8,775 bases of DNA. Source: Chitinophagaceae bacterium. Its GTDB lineage: Bacteria; Bacteroidota; Bacteroidia; Chitinophagales; Chitinophagaceae. Below the pieces are notes generated by a model. That model did no database searches. It worked only from the letters and a program-made list of their open reading frames with translations, and was not told the origin of the DNA. Positions 1 to 5,825 of the stretch are shown here, one piece after another (positions within the stretch are counted from its first letter, which is position 1; each line of letters opens with the position of its first letter). The stretch lies in contig JAJAZO010000220.1 in the NCBI GenBank assembly GCA_026785745.1, positions 1 to 8,775 of the forward strand, read 5' to 3'. Both the position numbers and the translations under genes were made by a program.

Positions 1-617
1 AAGAAATGCTTTTCCCCAATGCCATGGCTATTAATACGAGAGAAGAACTGGAAGAGGAACGGCGTTTATTTTATGTAGTTATTACAAGGGCCAAGCAACG
101 GCTCTGGATTACTTATGCCAATACCCGTTATCGCTTTGGCCAGTTGGTACAAAACGAGCCATGCCGTTTTATAGAAGAAGTGCCGGAGCAATATATGGAC
201 AGAAGTTTTGCCGGAGGCGGTGCCAAAAACCAGTTGGGCGGCAGCCAATGGAATAAAGGATCTGCATTTGAAAGGATGAGAGCAAAGAATGTGGATGATG
301 GTGAGTCAGGAAAAGTAAGTCAGCAATCAGGAACCTATTATAATTCGGGTCCGGCGGCATCTAAATCAGCACCATCTTATTTACCGCCTAAAGGGTTACC
401 GGCAAAAGTAAAAGAACATGTGCCATCTGCCGATTTTGAAGCCAGTGATACCTCTACCTTGAAAGAAGGGCAAAAAGTGGAGCATCAAAAATTTGGTTTT
501 GGTGAAGTGATGAAACTGGAAGGTGCGGCGCATAATCCAATTGCTACCGTAAAGTTTGAGCATAATGGCGAGAAGAAGATTATGCTGAATTATGCGAAGC
601 TGCGGATAGTGGAATAG
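1..617 (+). CDS. uvrD: UvrD/PcrA-type ATP-dependent DNA helicase, C-terminal part (5' end outside window)
   Basis: This is the last ~204 residues of a superfamily 1A 3'-5' DNA helicase, acting in repair and in removing stalled polymerase or replication blocks. The frame is open from base 3, so the ATG at 6 is internal. The segment starts just before helicase motif VI (EEERRLFYVVITRA, about bases 54-95), whose arginines contact ATP. A low-complexity linker rich in Gly, Ser and Ala follows (about bases 200-450). The end is a compact domain with the signature VEHQKFGFGEVMKLEG (about bases 477-524), matching the C-terminal Tudor-like domain of PcrA/UvrD, known in that family to bind RNA polymerase. 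The Val-Ile form of motif VI (usually Gly/Ala-Ile) is common and not a defect. The TAG stop touches the stop codon of the minus-strand gene. Whether uvrD or pcrA is the better name cannot be decided here. Confidence 0.93.
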   Translation, partial: EMLFPNAMAINTREELEEERRLFYVVITRAKQRLWITYANTRYRFGQLVQNEPCRFIEEVPEQYMDRSFAGGGAKNQLGGSQWNKGSAFERMRAKNVDDGESGKVSQQSGTYYNSGPAASKSAPSYLPPKGLPAKVKEHVPSADFEASDTSTLKEGQKVEHQKFGFGEVMKLEGAAHNPIATVKFEHNGEKKIMLNYAKLRIVE

Positions 618-1511
618 CTATTGTTTTTCTACTGCCGATTGAATATACTCTTCAATAGTTGTCGGGGTCAATCCAAACTGTGCAATACTGTCTTTCGCAT
701 TCATTGTTTCGTCTGATTTTTCAGTATATATGCTAAACTTCATTATACGGGCAATGCCAGGGTGAAAAGGGGTTAACAAAACAGAGAACACTTTTAAGAC
801 ACCAACAGGCACATGACTAGTTTTGGGTTTAATGTTTAGTGCTTTTCCAAAAAGAGCTGCTATTTCATTCCGGCTGATATTTTGCGGACCGGCGACTGCA
901 ATTATTTTATTATAATAGTTTTGGTTCAATGCAATAATATCAATAGCAGCAACAACATCTTTTGCAGCAATAAAATTTGTAGGGTTATTTCCTAAGCCAA
1001 GAATGGCGGTCTTCCCTTTTTCAACAATATTTTTTCCAAGCAGGTTGTACACATGCCATTCCATAAAAGCTGGTAGGCGTAGGATTGTATAATTTAATCC
1101 ACTGTTTATTATATACTGCTCAATTAGATATTTGGTCCTGAAAAAATCAACTGGATGATCAGGAGAAGCTGTGGAGCTGGAGGTGTAAATAAAATGGGTA
1201 ACACCTGCCCTTTTTGCTTCTTCCACTAAAAGTTTGTGCCCGGCTTCATCTACTGTTGCAGATTTATTTTTTCCTTTACCCAGCATTCCATGGGCCGCTG
1301 TGAGAACAACATCAATTCCATTGAAAATGCCGGTAATCGTTGCAGCATCAGTCAGGTCACCCGTTATTACAGCAGCACCTTTCTTTTCCAGGTTAATAGC
1401 TTTGTCTTTATTTCGTACAAAGACAGTTACCTGAAAACCTTTTTCCAGAAAATGAATGGCGGCGGCATTTCCTAAAACACCAGTGCCACCGATAATAAGC
1501 AGGCGAGGCAT
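618..1511 (-). CDS. NAD(P)-binding atypical short-chain dehydrogenase, NmrA-like / NAD-dependent epimerase family
   Basis: A 297-residue cytosolic Rossmann-fold protein. The dinucleotide-binding loop GGTGVLG lies at residues 8-14, followed by a basic Arg33 that often marks NADPH preference. GDLTD (51-55) is the usual acidic adenine-side motif. Strand 5 ends in TSSS (110-113). The active-site Tyr-x-x-x-Lys pair is not intact: the equivalent stretch has RTKY with Lys127, and this is typical of atypical SDRs such as NmrA-like and complex-I-subunit-like members. The C-terminal third resembles the substrate domain of this family. The substrate is unknown; it may be a reductase, epimerase or redox sensor. 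The ATG at 1511 sits just before the first beta strand. There is no obvious Shine-Dalgarno sequence, and no exact TAnnTTTG box on this strand in the divergent gap. The stop abuts the helicase stop with no spacer. Fold is certain, function is not. Confidence 0.88.
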   Translation of the reverse strand: MPRLLIIGGTGVLGNAAAIHFLEKGFQVTVFVRNKDKAINLEKKGAAVITGDLTDAATITGIFNGIDVVLTAAHGMLGKGKNKSATVDEAGHKLLVEEAKRAGVTHFIYTSSSTASPDHPVDFFRTKYLIEQYIINSGLNYTILRLPAFMEWHVYNLLGKNIVEKGKTAILGLGNNPTNFIAAKDVVAAIDIIALNQNYYNKIIAVAGPQNISRNEIAALFGKALNIKPKTSHVPVGVLKVFSVLLTPFHPGIARIMKFSIYTEKSDETMNAKDSIAQFGLTPTTIEEYIQSAVEKQ

Positions 1512-1598
1512 ATCGGTATGAGTTTAGTGGTTAAGTTACAATAAATAAATGAATCTGGGGTAAAACTTGAATTAACAAAATACAACAAGACGGATATT

Positions 1599-1606
1599 TA
1601 TATTTG
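1599..1606 (+). promoter_or_regulatory. Candidate -7 promoter box for the GH25 gene
   Basis: TATATTTG matches the Bacteroidota consensus TAnnTTTG and lies 33 bp before the muramidase ATG, giving a leader of roughly 27 nt. No TTG element is found at the expected distance of about 17-23 bp upstream (the nearest TTG, 1567-1569, is 29 bp away), so the -33 half is weak. The divergent gap 1512-1638 otherwise holds only AT-rich sequence. Confidence 0.4.
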
Positions 1607-1638
1607 TTTGATAATTTTCTTTTTTAGCCAGCCGCCAC

Positions 1639-2412
1639 ATGTTGACCGCCAAACAAAAAAAACAAACCCGGAAAATAGTTATTACCGGGGTAGCCGCAAT
1701 AATACTTATTACCGGAAGCTGGCTGCTGTATCAGCAACTAAAATACCGCAAAGCAAAATTCACCCGGTATCCTGAATTTGGTATTAACATACCGGAGAGC
1801 TATCCAATACATGGCATAGATGTTTCCAAATATCAGTCGTTGATAGCCTGGGAAGAAGTGAAGGCCATGAAGGTTAAAAACATTCAATTGGGATTTGCAT
1901 TTATAAAAGCTACGGAAGGCATTGGAAATACAGACCCGCATTTTAAACGAAACTGGAAAAAAACAAAAGATAATGAGATTATCCGGGGAGCTTATCATTT
2001 TTTTATCGGCTCGAAAGATGGAAGAATGCAGGCGGAAAATTTTATTGATAAAGTAGAGCTGGAACCGGGTGATATGCCGCCGGTATTAGATGCTGAACAA
2101 CTGAATGGCGCAACAGCAGTACAACTAAGAAAGGAAATGAGAAAATGGTTAGAGATAGTAGAGAACCATTACGGGGTGAAACCGATTATATATACCAATG
2201 TAGATTTTTATGAAAGGAACCTGGGTAGTGAGTTTGACGGCTATCCATTATGGGCGGCTCATTATTACCAACCAGGGAAGCCCCGCATCAACCGGGGTTG
2301 GGTTTTTTGGCAACATAGTGATGAAGGCCGGGTAAATGGTATTGTTTCTAAAGTTGACTTCAATGTTTTTAATGGAGATTCAGCAGACTTTAAAAACTTG
2401 CTGATTGAATAG
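1639..2412 (+). CDS. Glycoside hydrolase family 25 muramidase (lysozyme), N-terminally membrane-anchored
   Basis: A 257-residue N-acetylmuramidase that would cleave the MurNAc-GlcNAc bond of peptidoglycan. A basic N-terminus (KQKKQTRK) is followed by one hydrophobic helix at residues 13-31, so it is probably an inner-membrane signal anchor facing the periplasm. The GH25 domain runs from about 57 to the end. Visible family motifs are GIDVSKYQ (59-66, catalytic-site Asp61), FAFIKATEG (86-94), GAYHFF (117-122), PPVLDAEQ (147-154, with the Asp151/Glu153 pair expected to be catalytic), PIIYTN (182-187), PLWAAHY (203-209), WVFWQHS (221-227) and VDFNVF (239-244, Asp240). All key acidic residues are present, so an active enzyme is expected. 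The ATG at 1639 gives a sensible anchor; there is no clear ribosome-binding site. It heads a rightward run of membrane proteins. A role in cell-wall remodelling is inferred. Confidence 0.93.
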   Translation: MLTAKQKKQTRKIVITGVAAIILITGSWLLYQQLKYRKAKFTRYPEFGINIPESYPIHGIDVSKYQSLIAWEEVKAMKVKNIQLGFAFIKATEGIGNTDPHFKRNWKKTKDNEIIRGAYHFFIGSKDGRMQAENFIDKVELEPGDMPPVLDAEQLNGATAVQLRKEMRKWLEIVENHYGVKPIIYTNVDFYERNLGSEFDGYPLWAAHYYQPGKPRINRGWVFWQHSDEGRVNGIVSKVDFNVFNGDSADFKNLLIE

Positions 2413-2469
2413 CAATGTAGCGGCCTGGTTTTTAAATGCAGTAACTTGTTGCTCTGAAACAATAGTTGT

Positions 2470-2697
2470 ATGGAACAGAATTGGGATCCGGGGGTTAAAG
2501 AATTCTTCGTCAAAATTCTTAACTCTATTGCCTTTGAACTTTTTTGGATGATGGCCTGCGCTACAGCCGGTATTTATTATGAATTGGGCTATACCAATGG
2601 CAAGCCGCTTATTTATACCATTCTTTTCTATGCCGGAATGGCTGTCAGCCTTTTCTTCCTCGTTCGTTATTTATACAAAACCTGGAAAAGCGACTGA
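2470..2697 (+). CDS. Small two-helix membrane protein, unknown function
   Basis: A 75-residue protein I do not recognise. Two hydrophobic segments are visible, about residues 18-36 (with Phe-Trp-Met-Met) and 47-68, joined by a short polar turn (GYTNGKP, 40-46). The C-terminus is basic and tryptophan-containing (YKTWKSD), so both ends probably face the cytoplasm. It begins 57 bp after the muramidase stop on the same strand and could be co-transcribed with it. The coding nature is supported by a clean hydrophobic pattern, codon use like the neighbours and an ATG start. No Shine-Dalgarno sequence is seen. No catalytic motif is visible. Confidence 0.7.
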   Translation: MEQNWDPGVKEFFVKILNSIAFELFWMMACATAGIYYELGYTNGKPLIYTILFYAGMAVSLFFLVRYLYKTWKSD

Positions 2698-2799
2698 GTA
2701 AATAACTTTTTTCTTTCTCAAACGTCTGATTAAAAATACCCGGTGTTACGCAACACAACATAAATAAAAGAGCTATTTTAGAAACTCATTACAAACTCT

Positions 2800-3222
2800 A
2801 TGGAGCTAAAGCAAATAAGCAAATGGTTTATAATTACCGGAACGTTGATAATCTGGGCAATTAAATTTGTCGTCCGGCCTATGCACTTGTTTGATGACCC
2901 CACCCGGTTCTTTTTAAATATTGCTCCTAACCTGCTGGGTTCATTTTTAATTCCATTTGGAGCCTACTGGTTTTTTAGTGGCCGCAACTTTTTAGTGGCC
3001 CGGGTTTTTAAAATAGAAACACCGTACGATCTTCGCCTTGTTTGCCTGCTTGGTTTTGGAATGCTGATAGTAAATGAATACCTGCAACTGATTCCCTTCT
3101 TTGGCCGCACCTTTGATTACAATGATATTCTTTTTTCTTCGGTAGGATTACTGGCTTCTTCTTTTGTTTTTAGCAGGCTTCAATCCCGCAAACTGCGAAA
3201 CTATCAGCCGGAAACTAATTAA
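2800..3222 (+). CDS. Four-helix integral membrane protein, VanZ-like
   Basis: A 140-residue protein with four predicted membrane helices, about 9-25, 41-59, 78-97 and 108-126. The second half carries the pattern of VanZ-family proteins: NEYLQ (92-96, Glu93 and Gln96) near the end of helix 3, a loop with Arg103, Phe105 and Asp106, then Asp109 and a Gly116 in helix 4, like the family's E..Q...R.fD..D...N..G. The match is remote: the usual Asn in helix 4 is replaced by Ser. The VanZ family includes a teicoplanin-resistance protein, but most members have no known role, so resistance should not be assumed. The gene lies 102 bp after the two-helix protein; no TAnnTTTG box is seen in that gap. Its TAA stop overlaps the stop of the convergent band-7 gene (shared TTAA at 3219-3222). 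Confidence 0.72.
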   Translation: MELKQISKWFIITGTLIIWAIKFVVRPMHLFDDPTRFFLNIAPNLLGSFLIPFGAYWFFSGRNFLVARVFKIETPYDLRLVCLLGFGMLIVNEYLQLIPFFGRTFDYNDILFSSVGLLASSFVFSRLQSRKLRNYQPETN

Positions 3223-4121
3223 TTTTTAGAATCCAGGATGATTGGTGCATTTCCTTTTCCCATTATAATCACTTTTGCGTTTGGAGATTTTGCCAATTCC
3301 AGGTAAGCCTTTATCTGTTCATATTGTAATTGCTGATCTGTAAGCCCGATATTGATGATACGTTGATAATCGGCGATTCCCTGAGCCTCTACCCTTTTTC
3401 GTTCAGCTTCCTGTTTTTCTTTTAATAATACAAACTGCATCTTTTGTGCATCCTGTTCGGCATTTATTTTTTGCTCGATAGTTACTTTTACAGACTGGGG
3501 CAGGGTAATATTCCTTACCAGTAATTGTTCCAGTATCAAACCTCTTTTTTTAAAATCTTCATCAATGCTTTTAAAAATTCGTTGTTGAAACTCATCTCTT
3601 TTATTGGAGTATAGTGATACCGCTTCATAATAAACAGAGTTATCCCGGATTTTGGTTCTGGTCAACGGACGAACAATTTTATCGGTATAATCAACACCCG
3701 TTTCCCGGATAAGACGAGGGGCTTCAGATGGAAGAAGTTTGTATAATACGGTAAGGTCAATGGTAACTTCCAGTCCATCTGAAGTCAATACACGGATAGC
3801 ATCATCACCGGTTTGGTTTCCTTCGTCTTGGACACCACTCATGGTATAGTTCTGCGTTTTTATATCTAATCGTTGTACCTCAACAAAAGGATTGATAAAA
3901 TGTAAACCGCTGCTCAACACATCATTCTGAACTTTTCCGAATAAGGATTTAACACCTATTTGCCCGGCATTAATCTGTACTATACATTTTGTCAGAAATC
4001 CGATAAGCATCAGCGCTATGGCGATGCTGCGGATAACTTTTGCAAACCGGCCAACCTGTTGATTGTTTTGCAAGGCAAAGCCTGCAATTAAAAGGAGTAT
4101 GCCAAGGATTATTAACGCCAT
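3219..4121 (-). CDS. Prohibitin-like SPFH/band-7 membrane protein
   Basis: A 300-residue member of the prohibitin branch of the SPFH family. Two short hydrophobic segments at the N-terminus (2-17 and 29-47) anchor it. The SPFH domain then begins with VQINAGQIGVKSLFGKV (48-64) and SGLHFINPFVEVQRLDIKTQ (71-90), both strongly family-typical. It continues through VTIDLTVLYKL (119-129) and the RIFKSIDEDFKKRGL region (181-195) to about residue 215. A charged coiled-coil region follows (about 212-250, rich in Glu, Lys, Gln and Arg), the part through which prohibitins form ring- or cage-like oligomers. The length is normal for bacterial prohibitins. Such proteins scaffold membrane proteases and organise membrane domains; the partner here is unknown. 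It is third in the leftward cluster, 34 bp behind the DUF4440 gene. The ATG at 4121 places the first helix at the extreme N-terminus. Confidence 0.93.
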   Translation of the reverse strand: MALIILGILLLIAGFALQNNQQVGRFAKVIRSIAIALMLIGFLTKCIVQINAGQIGVKSLFGKVQNDVLSSGLHFINPFVEVQRLDIKTQNYTMSGVQDEGNQTGDDAIRVLTSDGLEVTIDLTVLYKLLPSEAPRLIRETGVDYTDKIVRPLTRTKIRDNSVYYEAVSLYSNKRDEFQQRIFKSIDEDFKKRGLILEQLLVRNITLPQSVKVTIEQKINAEQDAQKMQFVLLKEKQEAERKRVEAQGIADYQRIINIGLTDQQLQYEQIKAYLELAKSPNAKVIIMGKGNAPIILDSKN

Positions 4122-4155
4122 AATTTATTTTTTTAAATATGAAAGTAGTCAACTA

Positions 4156-4590
4156 TTAGCTGCTATGGTCTGAAACAATAACCCAACGGCCATTTATTTT
4201 CCGAAACAATAAAGTGTAGTGCCCTCCCACATCTCCGATGGAACGTTTCAAAAACCAGTTCCCGGTGATGTGGTAATATTGTTTCGATAATTTTTTCACC
4301 TGTATCAGGGTAAAAATAAGCTTACCCATTGCGGCTGTATCGGGATAACCTTTTTTATAATTGTTTAATGTATTGGACCAGCCGTAAGTAACGCCACTCT
4401 TTCCGATAAACATCAGCGAATCATTTTCCCAATAGCCATTCATAAAGTTGTCAATATCTCCCCTGTTCCAGGCGGCAGTTTGCTCTTGAAGAATATTTCT
4501 GATAGCTGTTTCACTTTTTGACTGCGCAGAAGATTTTAAAACACAAAAAAGGATAAATAGAAAAAAAGATGGTTTCATATGCTGTTTCAT
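4156..4590 (-). CDS. Secreted SnoaL/NTF2-like protein (DUF4440-type)
   Basis: A 144-residue small exported protein. The N-terminus is a signal peptide: basic MKQHMK, a hydrophobic core FFLFILFCVL (9-18), then KSSAQS, a common Bacteroidota cleavage context, so cleavage is expected near Ala22/Gln23. The mature part has the hallmark of DUF4440/SnoaL-like cone-shaped domains: a helix ending AAWNRGDIDNFM (39-50), then strands and a final WVIVSDHSS. These domains bind small ligands or act in varied enzymes; the role here is unknown. I chose the ATG at 4590; a TTG one codon upstream adds nothing, and an ATG at 4578 would also keep a usable signal peptide. The gene lies between the merC-like and prohibitin-like genes with gaps of 62 and 34 bp, which suggests one leftward transcript. 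Confidence 0.83.
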   Translation of the reverse strand: MKQHMKPSFFLFILFCVLKSSAQSKSETAIRNILQEQTAAWNRGDIDNFMNGYWENDSLMFIGKSGVTYGWSNTLNNYKKGYPDTAAMGKLIFTLIQVKKLSKQYYHITGNWFLKRSIGDVGGHYTLLFRKINGRWVIVSDHSS

Positions 4591-4652
4591 CAAGAAAATG
4601 AAGGTAAATCAAAAAGCAGGGAATGCAGTTTTTCTCCCCTTTGAGATATGAA

Positions 4653-5045
4653 TTAATGCTCACAATCATCACTGTGGGCATGATTATGCACCCGGCAATA
4701 TTTGTAATTAAGAAGATGGGCAATAATAATCAGTATAACAGCCGGTACCAGCAACCATGTTTCAAACCAGATAAAGAATTGCTTAAGTACCAGGAAAATA
4801 AAACCAGCAAAGAAAAGCGAAAGCGGCAACAGGCTGTGGTGATGTTTTTTATAACCATGATACAGTGAATAAGTACCAATACATAAAGCAAGCACTATCA
4901 TCCCCACTTCAAAACCCGTATTATGAATAATGTTGATGCCAAATAAGGGCAGACTGCTTAGAAACAAAGGCAGCAGGGCACAATGAATGGCACAGGCCAG
5001 TGAGGCCCCGATTCCTAAAGCATCCCAGTTAATTTTTAATTTCAT
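4653..5045 (-). CDS. MerC-domain membrane protein, putative metal transporter
   Basis: A 130-residue protein with four predicted membrane helices (about 10-32, 44-62, 72-91 and 96-113), matching the MerC fold. Helix 1 carries Cys18 and Cys22 in SLACAIHCALLP, the expected metal-handling pair. The loop between helices 2 and 3 contains KKHHH (66-70), and the tail has His and Cys (HNHAHSDDCEH, 120-130), further possible metal ligands. MerC of classical mer operons moves Hg(II) inward, but no merR, merA, merT or merP is nearby, so a housekeeping metal such as zinc or copper is as likely. The start is set at ATG 5045, not at the TTG at 5084, because the longer form would translate across a good promoter box (5054-5061). 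The gene diverges from the SCO1/fur pair and heads the leftward cluster. Confidence 0.85.
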   Translation of the reverse strand: MKLKINWDALGIGASLACAIHCALLPLFLSSLPLFGINIIHNTGFEVGMIVLALCIGTYSLYHGYKKHHHSLLPLSLFFAGFIFLVLKQFFIWFETWLLVPAVILIIIAHLLNYKYCRVHNHAHSDDCEH

Positions 5046-5053
5046 GAAGAGAG

Positions 5054-5085
5054 CAAAGGTATTAAAAAAGCAACACTGTTGCAAA
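5054..5085 (-). promoter_or_regulatory. Candidate promoter of the merC-like gene (-33 TTTG and -7 TACCTTTG)
   Basis: On the minus strand, TTTG at 5085-5082 is followed after 20 bp by TACCTTTG at 5061-5054. This fits the Bacteroidota sigma-A layout, TTTG then about 19 bp then TAnnTTTG. Transcription would begin near 5048, almost at the ATG (5045), implying a leader of only a few bases. This site decides the downstream start for the gene. Confidence 0.6.
5070..5082. promoter_or_regulatory. 13-bp palindrome in the merC promoter, candidate Fur-family operator
   Basis: GCAACA-C-TGTTGC is a perfect inverted repeat of 6-bp arms around one central base; with one more base per side it becomes a 7-1-7 site with a single A/A mismatch. 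Fur-family repressors commonly bind 7-1-7 sites. It lies inside the spacer between the -33 and -7 elements, where bound repressor would block polymerase. The Fur-family gene encoded at 5826 is the natural candidate binder. The bases do not match the classical E. coli Fur box. Confidence 0.45.
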
Positions 5086-5144
5086 AGAAAGTAACGGATC
5101 GCTTCAGAACATTTTAATGGGTAATTATAACGGAGTTCGCATCC

Positions 5145-5152
5145 TACCTTTG
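5145..5152 (+). promoter_or_regulatory. Candidate -7 promoter box for the SCO1/fur pair
   Basis: TACCTTTG, identical to the -7 box on the opposite strand for merC, lies 17 bp before the SCO1 ATG. A transcript would have a leader of about 10-15 nt. No convincing TTG is seen at the matching -33 position, where the sequence is AT-rich (GTAATTATAA, 5121-5130), so this promoter may be weaker or need an activator. Confidence 0.5.
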
Positions 5153-5169
5153 CACGGCAAATAATAAAT

Positions 5170-5781
5170 ATGTCAAAAAAACGATTATTTTATATAGGGT
5201 TCTTTGTAGCGTTGGCATTGATTTTTTACCTCGTACTTACATTGATAATCCCGGGTTTCGGCAAGGTAAAATCACCCCCCGTCAGTTTTGTAAAACCTTT
5301 TTCTTTTACCAACCAGGATGGAAAAGTAGTAACTGAGAAAGATGTGGCTGGCAAAGTGTATGTAGCGGAATATTTCTTTACGCATTGCGAAGGTATTTGC
5401 CCCATAATGAATAATAATATGCGTTTAGTTTATGAAGAGTTTAAAAACGATAGCAATTTTATTATTCTTTCCCATACCTGCGACCCTGACCGGGATTCTG
5501 TTGGGCAAATGAAATATTATGCCGACTCCATGAAAGTGGATACAAGGCGATGGATTTTTTTAACTGGAGGAAAGCAGAGTTTGTATGATGCTGCGAGGGT
5601 AAGCTACACTATTGATGACCCTGTTAATAACCTGAAGAGTTTAGATGACCAGTTTATCCATTCCCAGTTTTGGGCATTGGTAAATAAGAAAGGAGATGTG
5701 ATGAAAATCTACGACGGACTAAAAGAAAGCGAAGTAAAGAGCCTGATAAAGGCTGCCCGTCGTTTGCTAAAGGAAGAGTAG
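5170..5781 (+). CDS. SCO1/SenC family copper chaperone / thioredoxin-like protein
   Basis: A 203-residue membrane-anchored protein. After a basic start (MSKKR), one helix at residues 7-28 anchors it, leaving the domain in the periplasm. The thioredoxin-like SCO domain shows the copper-binding CxxxC as HCEGICP (Cys73, Cys77) and the third ligand His164 in QFIHSQFWAL (161-170). Other family-typical parts are VKPFSFTNQDGK (41-52) and RRWIFLTG (126-133). SCO proteins deliver copper to the CuA site of cytochrome c oxidase or reduce its cysteines; a role in respiratory oxidase assembly is likely, though no oxidase genes are in view. An extra Cys104 occurs in SHTCDPDRD (101-109), where the family often has Val. 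It is 44 bp upstream of the Fur-family gene on the same strand and diverges from the merC-like gene, which points to a metal-related locus. Confidence 0.94.
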   Translation: MSKKRLFYIGFFVALALIFYLVLTLIIPGFGKVKSPPVSFVKPFSFTNQDGKVVTEKDVAGKVYVAEYFFTHCEGICPIMNNNMRLVYEEFKNDSNFIILSHTCDPDRDSVGQMKYYADSMKVDTRRWIFLTGGKQSLYDAARVSYTIDDPVNNLKSLDDQFIHSQFWALVNKKGDVMKIYDGLKESEVKSLIKAARRLLKEE

Positions 5782-5808
5782 CGAACTATTAATGATGCAT
5801 TTTGTTTT

Positions 5809-5816
5809 TAGATTTG
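5809..5816 (+). promoter_or_regulatory. Possible internal -7 box just before the Fur-family gene
   Basis: TAGATTTG fits TAnnTTTG and ends 9 bp before the fur ATG. No TTG lies at the right -33 distance. If used, it would give a nearly leaderless fur transcript separate from SCO1; the very short leader resembles that proposed for the merC-like gene. It may equally be chance in AT-rich DNA. Confidence 0.3.
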
Positions 5817-5825
5817 TAATTAATT

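Noticed and set aside
2484..2505. BamHI-like GGATCC and EcoRI-like GAATTC sites close together, as in a cloning polylinker.
   Set aside because: They fall in the reading frame of the small membrane protein, the flanking DNA is natural in composition, and no other vector sequence is present.
2743..2756. GTGTT-ACGC-AACAC inverted repeat upstream of the VanZ-like gene.
   Set aside because: Only 5-bp arms, no adjacent promoter box or T run; such repeats are expected by chance in this length of DNA.
2800..3222. Glycopeptide-resistance determinant, from the VanZ resemblance.
   Set aside because: The similarity is remote, no vanHAX or regulator genes are present, and VanZ-like proteins are widespread with other or unknown roles.
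4653..5045. A mercury-resistance transposon suggested by the MerC domain.
   Set aside because: No merR, merA, merT, transposase or terminal inverted repeats are present, and the flanking genes are ordinary chromosomal genes.
5046..5084. N-terminal extension of the MerC-like protein from a TTG at 5084.
   Set aside because: It would translate the promoter -7 box and the palindrome; the ATG at 5045 starts right before the conserved domain.
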